A DNA stretch of 16,029 bases from Cyanobacteria bacterium UBA2566 (lineage in GTDB: Bacteria > Cyanobacteriota > Cyanobacteriia > Cyanobacteriales > Desertifilaceae): positions 1 through 16,029 of the forward strand of contig DDLS01000158.1 of the NCBI GenBank assembly GCA_002340255.1. Reading direction: 5' to 3'. The number at the start of each line of letters is the position of its first letter. Positions within the stretch are counted from its first letter, which is position 1. A program made the position numbers and the translations under genes. Shown in pieces: positions 7,767 through 15,349 of this stretch. The notes below the pieces were generated by a model. That model searched no databases. It saw nothing but the letters and a program-made list of their open reading frames with translations, and was not told where the DNA came from.

Positions 7767-10094
7767 ATGCAAGCTGGTACTCCCCCTAAATCTAATCAAA
7801 ACGGCAATGGCCACAATGGTAATGGCCATAATGGCAATGGTCACAACGGATATAAGCCCTATCCCGTTGCCATTCCTGCTCTTCCCCAGGCATCGGAGAC
7901 GGAGGAATTTGATCCGAAACAGTTGTTGGTCATTGCTCGTAGACGTTGGCTGGCGCTGGCTGGAGTGGCGATCGCTGTTACCGGAGCTATTTGGGGCTGG
8001 ACGCTTACCCGCACCCCGGTTTATCAATCGAATTTCCGCATGTTGGTTGAGCCAATTTCAGAAGATGATAACTCTAAGGAATTATTACGATTAGGGTTGG
8101 GGCCGAGCTTTGATTATGCAACTCAAATTGAAGTGTTGCGATCGCCCACTCTTCTCGAACCCCTGGTGCGAGATATGCAACAAACCTATCCTGATATGAC
8201 TTATGGGGAATTGGTCAGTAATTTGACGATTCAACAGGCGATCGGTGACCAAGATCGATACACCAAGATCTTAAATATCTCCTTCCAAGGAGACGATCCC
8301 CAAAAAATAAAAGATATTTTAGATACGTTGCTCCAGGGATATTCCCTGTATGGCATCCAACTGCGCCAATTGAGTATCCAACGAGTTGTGCAATTCGTAG
8401 AAGAACAACTCCCTGTCATCCGAGAGCAAGTTAACTCATACCAAGCAGAATTAGAAGCCTTCCGGGAACAACATAGCGTTATTGACCCAGAATTTAGAGG
8501 GAATGACATCTCTCGCTTACTTACTGACATTAACAAGCAGCAAAAAGACTCACAAGCCCAACTCGCAGAACTCCAATCCCTCTATGTCGTCTTGCAAAGA
8601 CAATTAGGAGCTTCTCCAGAACAAGCCTTAGCGGGAGCAGCCCTTAGTGAATCCTCTCGATACCAACAACTGCTCAATCAACTACTAGAAATAGAAACCG
8701 AAATTGCCGAAGAATCTGTTCGTTTTCAACCAGATAGTCCAAATATCAAAGCCCTCTTAGAGCAACGGCAAAATCTGTTACCCCTAATTGACCGAGAAGC
8801 TCAACGGGTTGTTGGCGATCAAGCGATCCCTAGCAATGGCGGACAATTGACTCCTATTTCCGTGGGCCTGAGTACACAATTGGTAGACACAACCAATCAA
8901 ATTCAGGTGCTACAAGTTCGCTTATCTGCCTTAGCACAAGTTGAAAATCGGCTGAAAGAAGAATTTTCAATTATTCCCGGTTTAGCAAGAGAATATACTG
9001 ATATTCAACTGAAACTAGAAGTCGCAACTCAAAGTCTAGCCCGACTACTCGAAACTCGACAAACCCTACAATTAGAGGCAGCCCAAAAATCCGTATCTTG
9101 GGAAGTTCTTTCTGAACCGTTCCAACCTGGAGCGCCTATCTCTCCCAATATTCCCCGCAATTTAGTCTTAGGCCTGTTCGCAGGAACTTTAATGGGATTA
9201 GGTGCGGCCTTACTGGCTGAACAACTCGATAACGCCTTCCACTCCACCAACGACCTCAAAGATCTGACCGGTTTACCCCTATTGGGGATTATTCCCTTTA
9301 AGCGAGGCTTGAAACCCATTAGTGCCCCAGAAACGGTTAGGGCTAAAGTGGCGGCCGGTTCCGACCATGAACCTCCTCCAGAACAAGCGCCAAAACGTCC
9401 TCTTAATCTCAGTTTAGGCTCTAAGGGCACTTACTATAACTCGTCTCCCTTCTTAGAGTCTTTCCGTTCCTTATACACCAATATTCGCTTTCTCAGTTCG
9501 GATACTCCGATCCGTTCCCTGGTCATCAGCTCCTGTTTGCCCATGGAAGGGAAATCCACCGTATCGGTCAATTTAGCTCGGTCGGCCGCTGCCATGGGTC
9601 AACGGGTACTGCTCGTTGATGCAGACTTACGTCATCCTATTCTCCATACCCGCTTAGGGCTACCTAATTTGCGAGGCTTAAGCAATATTATTACCAGTGA
9701 AATTGACCCCCGTGACGTAATTCATGCCGTTGAAGATCATTTTTATATCCTCACATCAGGTCAAGTCCCCCCCGATCCGATCAAGCTATTGTCTTCTCGC
9801 AAAATGCAGCATCTGGTCGAACAATTCCAAACGGAATATGATTTAGTTATTTATGATACTCCTCCCAGCTTCGGCTTAGCGGACGGTAGTCTTCTCGCCA
9901 AGCGTTCAGATGGCATTCTGTTAGTCGTTGCCCTAGGAAAAACAGGACGTTCTGAACTGAACCAAGTCTTAGATAACCTCAAAATGTCCTATGTATCGGT
10001 GCTGGGCATTATTGCCAATGGTGTTAAAGGGTTTGGTTCGGGCGTAGATTATTATTATCGCAACTATATGCCCAACGAAGACCAAGTGATTTAA
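7767..10094 (+). CDS. Wzz/BY-kinase: polysaccharide chain-length and tyrosine autokinase protein
   Basis: Inner-membrane polysaccharide co-polymerase fused to a bacterial tyrosine kinase, controlling polymer length and export (Wzc-like). Order in the 775 residues: an Asn/Gly/His repeat (12-28); first membrane segment about 61-81; a large periplasmic, coiled-coil-rich Wzz region with many Gln and Glu (about 90-450); PGAPISPNIPRN just before the second membrane segment (466-486); and the cytoplasmic kinase with Walker A (SSCLPMEGKST, Lys596), Walker A' (LLVDADLRHP, Asp618 and Asp620) and Walker B (VIYDTPP, Asp697). The C-terminus has tyrosines 762, 763, 764 and 767, the expected autophosphorylation cluster. 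ATG 7767 is preferred: GAGAGG ends 10 nt before it. A TTG in frame at 7749 has no ribosome site. The kinase appears intact. Confidence 0.95.
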   Translation: MQAGTPPKSNQNGNGHNGNGHNGNGHNGYKPYPVAIPALPQASETEEFDPKQLLVIARRRWLALAGVAIAVTGAIWGWTLTRTPVYQSNFRMLVEPISEDDNSKELLRLGLGPSFDYATQIEVLRSPTLLEPLVRDMQQTYPDMTYGELVSNLTIQQAIGDQDRYTKILNISFQGDDPQKIKDILDTLLQGYSLYGIQLRQLSIQRVVQFVEEQLPVIREQVNSYQAELEAFREQHSVIDPEFRGNDISRLLTDINKQQKDSQAQLAELQSLYVVLQRQLGASPEQALAGAALSESSRYQQLLNQLLEIETEIAEESVRFQPDSPNIKALLEQRQNLLPLIDREAQRVVGDQAIPSNGGQLTPISVGLSTQLVDTTNQIQVLQVRLSALAQVENRLKEEFSIIPGLAREYTDIQLKLEVATQSLARLLETRQTLQLEAAQKSVSWEVLSEPFQPGAPISPNIPRNLVLGLFAGTLMGLGAALLAEQLDNAFHSTNDLKDLTGLPLLGIIPFKRGLKPISAPETVRAKVAAGSDHEPPPEQAPKRPLNLSLGSKGTYYNSSPFLESFRSLYTNIRFLSSDTPIRSLVISSCLPMEGKSTVSVNLARSAAAMGQRVLLVDADLRHPILHTRLGLPNLRGLSNIITSEIDPRDVIHAVEDHFYILTSGQVPPDPIKLLSSRKMQHLVEQFQTEYDLVIYDTPPSFGLADGSLLAKRSDGILLVVALGKTGRSELNQVLDNLKMSYVSVLGIIANGVKGFGSGVDYYYRNYMPNEDQVI
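7800..7850 (+). repeat. Three 15-bp repeats encoding NGNGH
   Basis: Units at 7800-7814, 7815-7829 and 7830-7844 each encode Asn-Gly-Asn-Gly-His, followed by a partial unit AAC GGA at 7845-7850. The copies differ only at third codon positions, a pattern consistent with tandem duplication followed by silent change or selection for the peptide. The repeat lies in the cytoplasmic tail before the first membrane segment of the kinase. Confidence 0.9.
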
Positions 10095-10114
10095 GATTGA
10101 TTGAACTGGACAAG

Positions 10115-10147
10115 ACATCAACCCTCAATAAACTTGTTGGTTGATGT
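10115..10147. terminator. Hairpin between two convergent genes
   Basis: ACATCAACC (10115-10123) and GGTTGATGT (10139-10147) form a perfect 9-bp stem with a 15-nt loop. It lies 21 bp after the kinase stop and 28 bp from the stop of the convergent glycosyltransferase, so it could end transcription from both sides. No long T run follows in either direction, so it is not a textbook intrinsic terminator. Confidence 0.45.
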
Positions 10148-10175
10148 TCGGGAAGGTTGGGCTTTAGAGAGATAC

Positions 10176-11510
10176 CTAAAATTCTTTGAATTTCACTAGC
10201 CTTCCCCCATTGAGTTTCAGTTTCCATTCTGGATTAACTGTTAAAACCTCTCCATATTGTTGGGCAATGCGTTCTGGGGTAAAGTGAGTTTCGAGATAAC
10301 GACGACCTTGACAACCCATAAACTCAGCTTGTTCGCGATTAGCCGCTAGTTCTCGAATAAACTGGGCCAATCCTTCAGAATCTCCATTGTCAAATGCTTT
10401 TCCAAAATTGACTTCTGATAACATTTGACGTAGATAGGAATGGGGTTCACAAATCGCAGCTACTGGGCGGCCAGCAGCTAGAATTCCATAGAGTTTACTG
10501 GGAGCAACTAAGCCTTCCATACCCGGACTAATGCTAACTAAAGATAGGTCACAGGCAGTCAGAGAGTAGGGTAAGCATTCTTTGTCTTGATAAGGCAAGA
10601 AAGTAATTTGATTTAAGCCCAAAATCCTGGCTTGCTCCTGACAGGCTTGATATTTAGCCCCATTACCAATAAATACAAATTTGATGGGTTCATCTTTGAG
10701 ATGTTGCGCTGTAGCAATAATGGTATCTATATCATGGCAGCGTCCCATATTTCCTGAGTAGAGAACACAGAATTTTTTGACTAGATTATGTTGATGGGCA
10801 AACCAATTTTCTTCTTTAGGAATAGGAGTAATATGATGGGGGTCTGCCCAACTGTGAATCACGGCTACACGCTCGGTAATATCTGGACATTGTGCAAGTA
10901 CTCGTTGCTTCATGCTTGGACTGAGAACAATCACTGATTTAGCTCTGCGCCAAACTAAACGATTAACGTGATTCCAAAGACGGACTAGTTTATGGGTTCT
11001 GGAAACTACTTTGAGTTCTACAGCTACATCTGGATAGAGATCATAGATGAGGCAAACATAGGGAACACCAAAACAGAGGTTAGCTACATACCCTAATAGG
11101 GGTAAGAAGGGTGGGGCAGTCGTTACTAATAAGACATCTCCGCGACTGGCTGTTTTTAGCAAGTGAAGTCCAGCCCGTAAACAGAAAATAATCCCATTGA
11201 TCGCTTTTCCTCGGATGCGTTGTGATAAGATTCGGGTAGTACGCGATCGCCGAACGGACAAATGCTCATCTTCTTCTAACGTCGGGGCATCCTGTTGACC
11301 AAAGGCATATCCTGGCTGTCCAGTAAAAATATGAACTTTCATCCCCTGACGACCCAGTTGATGAGCTAGTTCTTCAATCAATTGACCCGTCGCTGCATAA
11401 TCCGGGGGATAATACTGAGTTAATATGGACAACCTTGTTGAATAGGATGCCTTTTTACCATTTTGGCTCCTATTGATTACGCTGAGATTCTGAGTAAAAG
11501 AGCGATACAA
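10176..11510 (-). CDS. Family-4-type glycosyltransferase, WbuB-like
   Basis: Transfers a nucleotide-activated sugar to a growing glycan; probably part of exopolysaccharide assembly at the inner face of the membrane. GT-B fold features are seen along the 444 residues: the N-terminal glycine/start motif LSILTQYYPPDYAATGQLIEELA (28-50), YDLYPDVAVEL (156-166), FCVLYSGNMGRCHDIDTII (247-265) opening the second domain, FVFIGNGAKY, and PGMEGLVAPSKLYGILAAGRP (329-349) containing the EX7E-type nucleotide-sugar region. The start is a TTG at 11510-11508 with GGAGG (11523-11519) exactly 8 nt before it, the best ribosome site in the window. About 25 extra N-terminal residues precede the fold. It is the last gene of the minus-strand group, 124 bp after the SGNH gene. 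Donor and acceptor cannot be read from sequence. Confidence 0.92.
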   Translation of the reverse strand: MYRSFTQNLSVINRSQNGKKASYSTRLSILTQYYPPDYAATGQLIEELAHQLGRQGMKVHIFTGQPGYAFGQQDAPTLEEDEHLSVRRSRTTRILSQRIRGKAINGIIFCLRAGLHLLKTASRGDVLLVTTAPPFLPLLGYVANLCFGVPYVCLIYDLYPDVAVELKVVSRTHKLVRLWNHVNRLVWRRAKSVIVLSPSMKQRVLAQCPDITERVAVIHSWADPHHITPIPKEENWFAHQHNLVKKFCVLYSGNMGRCHDIDTIIATAQHLKDEPIKFVFIGNGAKYQACQEQARILGLNQITFLPYQDKECLPYSLTACDLSLVSISPGMEGLVAPSKLYGILAAGRPVAAICEPHSYLRQMLSEVNFGKAFDNGDSEGLAQFIRELAANREQAEFMGCQGRRYLETHFTPERIAQQYGEVLTVNPEWKLKLNGGRLVKFKEF

Positions 11511-11634
11511 TTTAGAGTCCTCCTCAACAAGGATAAGGTTTAAATCTCTTTGCTTGGGTTACTTTATGTGGGCTATGGTAGACTTCACACTGTCTTTTCC
11601 CAATTCCAGTTAAAAGCGCTCGATTTAGGATAAT

Positions 11635-12627
11635 TTATTTAATACAGGATGGCAACTGATTGCCGAGTTGTAGATGTTGGCAAATGAGAGTGGCAACAGC
11701 TTGGTTACCTTGTTCATTAAGGTGTACGCTATCCCGAAACAGGCCATCAATGGCTGATGGAGTTAAGGTAGACCAAGCTTCATAGACATCGATGACAGGA
11801 ATACTTTGTGAGTTTAAAAGAGAAAAAAACTCTTGCTGGTAAGGTGGAGTTTTAGGTGTGGGAAGTAGATCAAAGCGGTTGGGAGTAAATAGCACTATGA
11901 GAGGAATATTTTGTGCGCGAATAAACCGAACCATTTCCTGAAAAAACGTCATATTTTCAGCAAACTGTTCTTGGGGTTTAAGTTGTAATCTAGGAATTTC
12001 TGAACTCGGTGTATTTAAGGGAATATAACCGGTAATTCTGGGCCAAGCATACCGACTCCAAGCTTCTGAAATCGCCAACGGAGGAGGGCGATCCGGAAAG
12101 TATATTGAACCGACAGTATCACTGGTACTTGTAGGTTGAACTAAATCATGGACTCCAATTTGCAAAATTACCACATCACTCTCAAAAAGACCAAATTTTT
12201 GCAAATATCCCCATTGATTCCCCAGTCCCCAAGATCCAGAGGAAGCATTAAGGACTTCCAAGGGATATCCAGATGTCTCTAGTTTTTCTTTAAGCTGTTC
12301 AGAAATAATTTCTGATTGATCGATAGGATTACCACCATTTAAAACAGAATCACCAACCATCAAAATTCTTAAGGTTTCTGGGGGCGTTTCCAGATCGATC
12401 GGATCGGAGCGTTGAGAATATTGATTATAAATGATAGTTTTACCAAACCGCCATAAGTGCTGATTGGGTTGAAAACGGTATCCTGTTTGACTATCTGCTT
12501 GCACAAGGGCTGGTTTTCCTAAGCCTAAACCCAACCTAAGAATCGTTTCAGTTATGAGAAAAACAGCTAAAATTGCCAGAGGAATTCGATAAGATTTTTT
12601 TAAGTTTAAGAGATGTAAAAAGTTCAT
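11635..12627 (-). CDS. Membrane-anchored SGNH/GDSL-family hydrolase
   Basis: Likely esterase or acyl-group hydrolase/transferase acting outside the plasma membrane. Of 330 residues, about 14-34 form one hydrophobic segment following a Lys-rich start (signal anchor, or uncleaved signal). Block I is ILMVGDSVLNGG with Ser94 as nucleophile; Gly131 lies in the block II region (NASSGSWG); block III reads IGVHD (157-161), with His160 where most family members have Asn; block V is RDSVHLNEQG, giving the Asp299/His302 pair. The domain ends close to the C-terminus. Placed between a methyltransferase and a glycosyltransferase gene next to an export operon, it may trim or move acetyl groups on exopolysaccharide; that role is inferred from context only. 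No ribosome site is visible before the ATG. Confidence 0.86.
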   Translation of the reverse strand: MNFLHLLNLKKSYRIPLAILAVFLITETILRLGLGLGKPALVQADSQTGYRFQPNQHLWRFGKTIIYNQYSQRSDPIDLETPPETLRILMVGDSVLNGGNPIDQSEIISEQLKEKLETSGYPLEVLNASSGSWGLGNQWGYLQKFGLFESDVVILQIGVHDLVQPTSTSDTVGSIYFPDRPPPLAISEAWSRYAWPRITGYIPLNTPSSEIPRLQLKPQEQFAENMTFFQEMVRFIRAQNIPLIVLFTPNRFDLLPTPKTPPYQQEFFSLLNSQSIPVIDVYEAWSTLTPSAIDGLFRDSVHLNEQGNQAVATLICQHLQLGNQLPSCIK

Positions 12628-12685
12628 AAAAAGTAAAGTTTATTATCGGATTGATTGAGTCCTCTGCATCAATCGATTTTATAGC

Positions 12686-13405
12686 TTATTTTTTGCATAT
12701 CCAAATCACAGTACTATTAAATAGATTACCGAAAATAGGAAAGGGGGAAAACATTTTCTTTTCGACGGTAAGTCTATTTTTAAGTAAGGATTCTAAGTCC
12801 CGATAATCAAAACCTTTGTGGGCGCGATAGGAGGATTTTTGGGCATGGGATGAGGGGAAGCTTTTGCAATCCCAAAGAATAGCAGCCGAAAAGAGTTCCT
12901 GGGGCGTGTATCGCTCATACCCATACCCACCTTTTAGGTTCGCCAGATAGCGCCCCGTTTGTTTAACGAATAGGGAAGGACCAACTTCAATAGGAACGGA
13001 AATTACGATTTTGGCGTTGGGTTTACACAGGGGTAAAATGGTGTTGAGAATAGCCGAAGGATCGGGGACATGCTCTAAGGTTTCAGTGCAGAAAACCAGA
13101 TCTAGACTTTGAGGAAGAATGAGGGTATTGGTTTCTGAGGGTAACCCTAATTTGAATCCAGGAATATCCCTTAAAGTTTCTTGAGAAGCGGCGATCATAT
13201 CGGCAGAAATATCAATGCCAAAACCTGATTGAATAAATCCTTGCTCATAGGCCGATCTCAGTAACCATCCATCACCACAGCCGTAATCTAGGGCACAGGG
13301 GTACTTTTGATTTCCCAAAGCATTAAGAACAGCTTGAAAACGGGATTTATGGGCAACACGAGTGAGGGTATTTCCTTTTTCTAGAAGGCGTTCTGAATAG
13401 GACAT
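12686..13405 (-). CDS. Class I SAM-dependent methyltransferase
   Basis: Small-molecule or sugar methyltransferase of 239 residues. Seen: motif I LDYGCGDG (39-46) for SAM binding, the acidic residue Asp65 at the end of strand 2 (GFGIDIS), and post-motif FCTETLEHVPDP (105-116), typical of the Methyltransf_11/UbiE-like group. A C-terminal part (about 140-239) is Tyr/Lys-rich, with a hydrophobic end (NLFNSTVIWICK), and may lie against the membrane. First gene of the minus-strand group, 58 bp ahead of the SGNH gene, suggesting co-transcription. Substrate unknown; methylation of a glycan or its lipid carrier is plausible from neighbours. A demethylmenaquinone-type role is less likely given the context. 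Confidence 0.88.
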   Translation of the reverse strand: MSYSERLLEKGNTLTRVAHKSRFQAVLNALGNQKYPCALDYGCGDGWLLRSAYEQGFIQSGFGIDISADMIAASQETLRDIPGFKLGLPSETNTLILPQSLDLVFCTETLEHVPDPSAILNTILPLCKPNAKIVISVPIEVGPSLFVKQTGRYLANLKGGYGYERYTPQELFSAAILWDCKSFPSSHAQKSSYRAHKGFDYRDLESLLKNRLTVEKKMFSPFPIFGNLFNSTVIWICKK

Positions 13406-13468
13406 AAACTAAGGTGAGTTAGGTTAGAGGAACTGGAGTGGGAGTGAGTTTTAAGTTTAAGTTAGTTT

Positions 13469-13499
13469 ATCATAAGAGATACTATCAATCTGGTATCAA
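13469..13499 (-). promoter_or_regulatory. Candidate promoter of the methyltransferase-SGNH-glycosyltransferase group
   Basis: On the minus strand, TTGATA (13499-13494) and TATGAT (13474-13469) lie 19 bp apart; the -10 differs from TATAAT at one base. The spacing is slightly long. The leader to the ATG at 13405 would be about 57 nt. No other gene reads leftward from this region. Confidence 0.4.
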
Positions 13500-13646
13500 G
13501 TGATTCGCAAAGCAATAGCAGCATGAGACAAATTTACGGGCACTCAAGGTTAGTCTACATTAGAGTTAGGCGTTATTCCTGATTTTCTGGATAACCCATT
13601 GGGGTCAGTAGTAAGGTTTCGTTTCATAAGGACATATGATGAACCG

Positions 13647-13862
13647 ATGTTTAGAGTCCGATCGCCTCCAACGGTAGAAGCAGCTAAAATCATCGTTAAC
13701 TATAGCTTTAATATCCTCAATCTGGCTACTCTCTATGCCGCGATCCATCCCGAAAACCATCGTTCTGTTACCGTGATCCAACGGTTAGGAATGACCAATT
13801 TAGGATTATGCGATCGCTACTACAACTGCCAACTCCTGCTCTTTGCACTTCAGAAACCCTAA
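13647..13862 (+). pseudogene. C-terminal remnant of a GNAT (RimJ/RimL-type) acetyltransferase
   Basis: Only the last part of a GNAT fold can be recognised: VEAAKIIVNYSFNILNL, then IHPENHRSVTVIQRLGM and a short tail to the stop at 13862. The PEN-x-x-S-x-x-V-x-x-LGM pattern is the conserved end of RimJ/RimL-type acetyltransferases, which normally have about 170-190 residues. The N-terminal substrate part and the acetyl-CoA pyrophosphate loop (Q/RxxGxG/A) are missing. The open frame extends upstream to a TTG at 13599, but those residues do not resemble the family. ATG 13647 has no ribosome site. I read it as a decayed gene; a short functional protein is unlikely. Its 3' end runs into the leader of the acyltransferase gene, which begins 20 bp later. 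Confidence 0.62.
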
Positions 13863-13882
13863 GCCTAACCTATTCCAGCACC

Positions 13883-15250
13883 ATGTCTGAATCCATCACC
13901 GATCGCATCCAACCTCCTCTAGAACATATTCCCCCCCAATTCAACCCCCTCATCCTCAAAGGAGTACAACTGATTCTGCCCTTGTGGTTACGCACCCAAT
14001 GTAAAATCAGCCAAATTAACACCCACAACACCGTTACCTTAGCCCAGCTCTATCATCAATTTCAGCACCAGCAGATCCGTCTCATCCTAGCCTTTCGCCA
14101 TCCCAGTACCTATGACCCCTATTCCATGGCCCATTTACTCTGGAAAGCCTTACCCCAAGCCGCCAAACAGCATAAAATCCCCCTAAAATACCCCGTTCAT
14201 ACTCACTTTATGTACGATCGCGGCATTCCCATTTGGGCCGGCAAATTCGTCAGTACCCTCTTTTCCCAACTTGGAGGGACATCCATCCAGCGTGGAAAAC
14301 TCGACCGCGAAGGCTTAAAATGTGCCCGCTCCTTACTCTTCGATGGTCGTTTTCCCCTCACCTTAGCTCCAGAAGGAGGCGTTAACGACCATAGTGAACT
14401 CATCAGCCCCTTAGAACCGGGAGTTGCCCAACTCGGATTTTGGTGTGTAGAAGATTTACAAAAAGCCAATCGTTCCGAAAAAGTAGCCATTCTTCCCATT
14501 GGCATTCGCTACTCCTTCGCCCAACCGCCATGGGAACAACTGGATCGGCTTTTAAGTGAACTCGAACAAGATTTAGGCTTACCCCCCTTTACCAACAATT
14601 CCTCAGATGATGTCACCCAATCCCGTTATCCTAGACTGCTGAGAGTCGGTCAAAGTTTACTCTCCTTAATGGAATCCTTTTACAGCCAATTTTATGATGT
14701 CAAATTTGAAGAATTACCAGACTTAGAAGATCCCAATCAAAACCTTTCGCAACGCCTAAACAGGCTCCTCGAAAATGCCCTTCAGGTCTCCGAAAGTTAC
14801 TTTAAAATACAACCAAAAGGGTCATTTATCGATCGGTGTCGGCGGTTAGAACAAGCAGGTTGGGAGCGCATTTATCGCTCAGACATCGACAGTTTATCAC
14901 CCGTAGAATTTGGGTTAGGTAATTGGGTCGCCGAAGAAGCCAGTTTACGCATGGGTCATATGCGAATGGTGGAGCGCGTTTGTGCGGTGACCGGCAAATA
15001 TGTGCGAGAAAAACCGACTGCTGAACGATTGGCAGAAACGTTATTAATTTTGTGGAAAGTGATTACCTGGATTAAAACAGGAAAAGTTGAGGGTCACCCC
15101 AATTTAGGGAGGTTAGAAACAACCTTAACCGTGGGGGAACCCCTATGGGTTAATGACCGATGGACAGAGTACCGAAACAGCCGCCGCCAAGCCATTTTTG
15201 GCTTAACGCAGGAGCTGCAAGTTGCCTTGGAGAAATTAATGATTTCCTAA
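13883..15250 (+). CDS. PlsC-like (LPLAT family) acyltransferase with long C-terminal region
   Basis: Probable acyltransferase of 455 residues. Motif I is HPSTYD (73-78), matching HX4D; motif II appears as GGTSIQRGKLDREGL; motif III as LAPEGGVND, with Glu164 (usual form FPEGT). A further ILPIGIRYSF stretch resembles motif IV. The N-terminal half is therefore an LPLAT-type domain, but the C-terminal 200-odd residues are long for a plain 1-acylglycerol-3-phosphate acyltransferase; they are helical and charged, rich in Glu, Arg and Leu, with no membrane segment. Substrate unassigned. Start: ATG 13883, 20 bp past the acetyltransferase remnant. The frame also stays open from an ATG at 13808, but that portion lies over the remnant's coding frame and does not match the family. 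No clear ribosome site. Confidence 0.82.
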   Translation: MSESITDRIQPPLEHIPPQFNPLILKGVQLILPLWLRTQCKISQINTHNTVTLAQLYHQFQHQQIRLILAFRHPSTYDPYSMAHLLWKALPQAAKQHKIPLKYPVHTHFMYDRGIPIWAGKFVSTLFSQLGGTSIQRGKLDREGLKCARSLLFDGRFPLTLAPEGGVNDHSELISPLEPGVAQLGFWCVEDLQKANRSEKVAILPIGIRYSFAQPPWEQLDRLLSELEQDLGLPPFTNNSSDDVTQSRYPRLLRVGQSLLSLMESFYSQFYDVKFEELPDLEDPNQNLSQRLNRLLENALQVSESYFKIQPKGSFIDRCRRLEQAGWERIYRSDIDSLSPVEFGLGNWVAEEASLRMGHMRMVERVCAVTGKYVREKPTAERLAETLLILWKVITWIKTGKVEGHPNLGRLETTLTVGEPLWVNDRWTEYRNSRRQAIFGLTQELQVALEKLMIS

Positions 15251-15282
15251 TGTGAATTCGTACCTCAAGATACTTTACGGTA

Positions 15283-15311
15283 TTGCTCTATATAATCTCC
15301 TTTGCTATACT
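15283..15311 (+). promoter_or_regulatory. Extended -10 promoter of the cyclotransferase-like gene
   Basis: TTGCTC (15283-15288), a 17-bp spacer and TATACT (15306-15311), with TG at 15303-15304 giving TGnTATACT. Expected start near 15318, about 32 nt before the ATG at 15350. A perfect TATAAT at 15291-15296 lacks a correctly spaced -35 and is a weaker alternative. Confidence 0.5.
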
Positions 15312-15349
15312 CCCTAGCAACATTTAGGTTATATAAACTGTAAACAACA

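Noticed and set aside
9029..9430. Minus-strand open frame of 133 codons inside the kinase gene
   Set aside because: It lies opposite the second membrane segment and linker of a conserved kinase, and its Arg/Ser/Pro-rich product is typical of a shadow frame.
13808..13882. N-terminal extension of the acyltransferase from ATG 13808
   Set aside because: This stretch overlaps the GNAT remnant's reading frame, and its residues do not resemble an LPLAT N-terminus; ATG 13883 is the better start.
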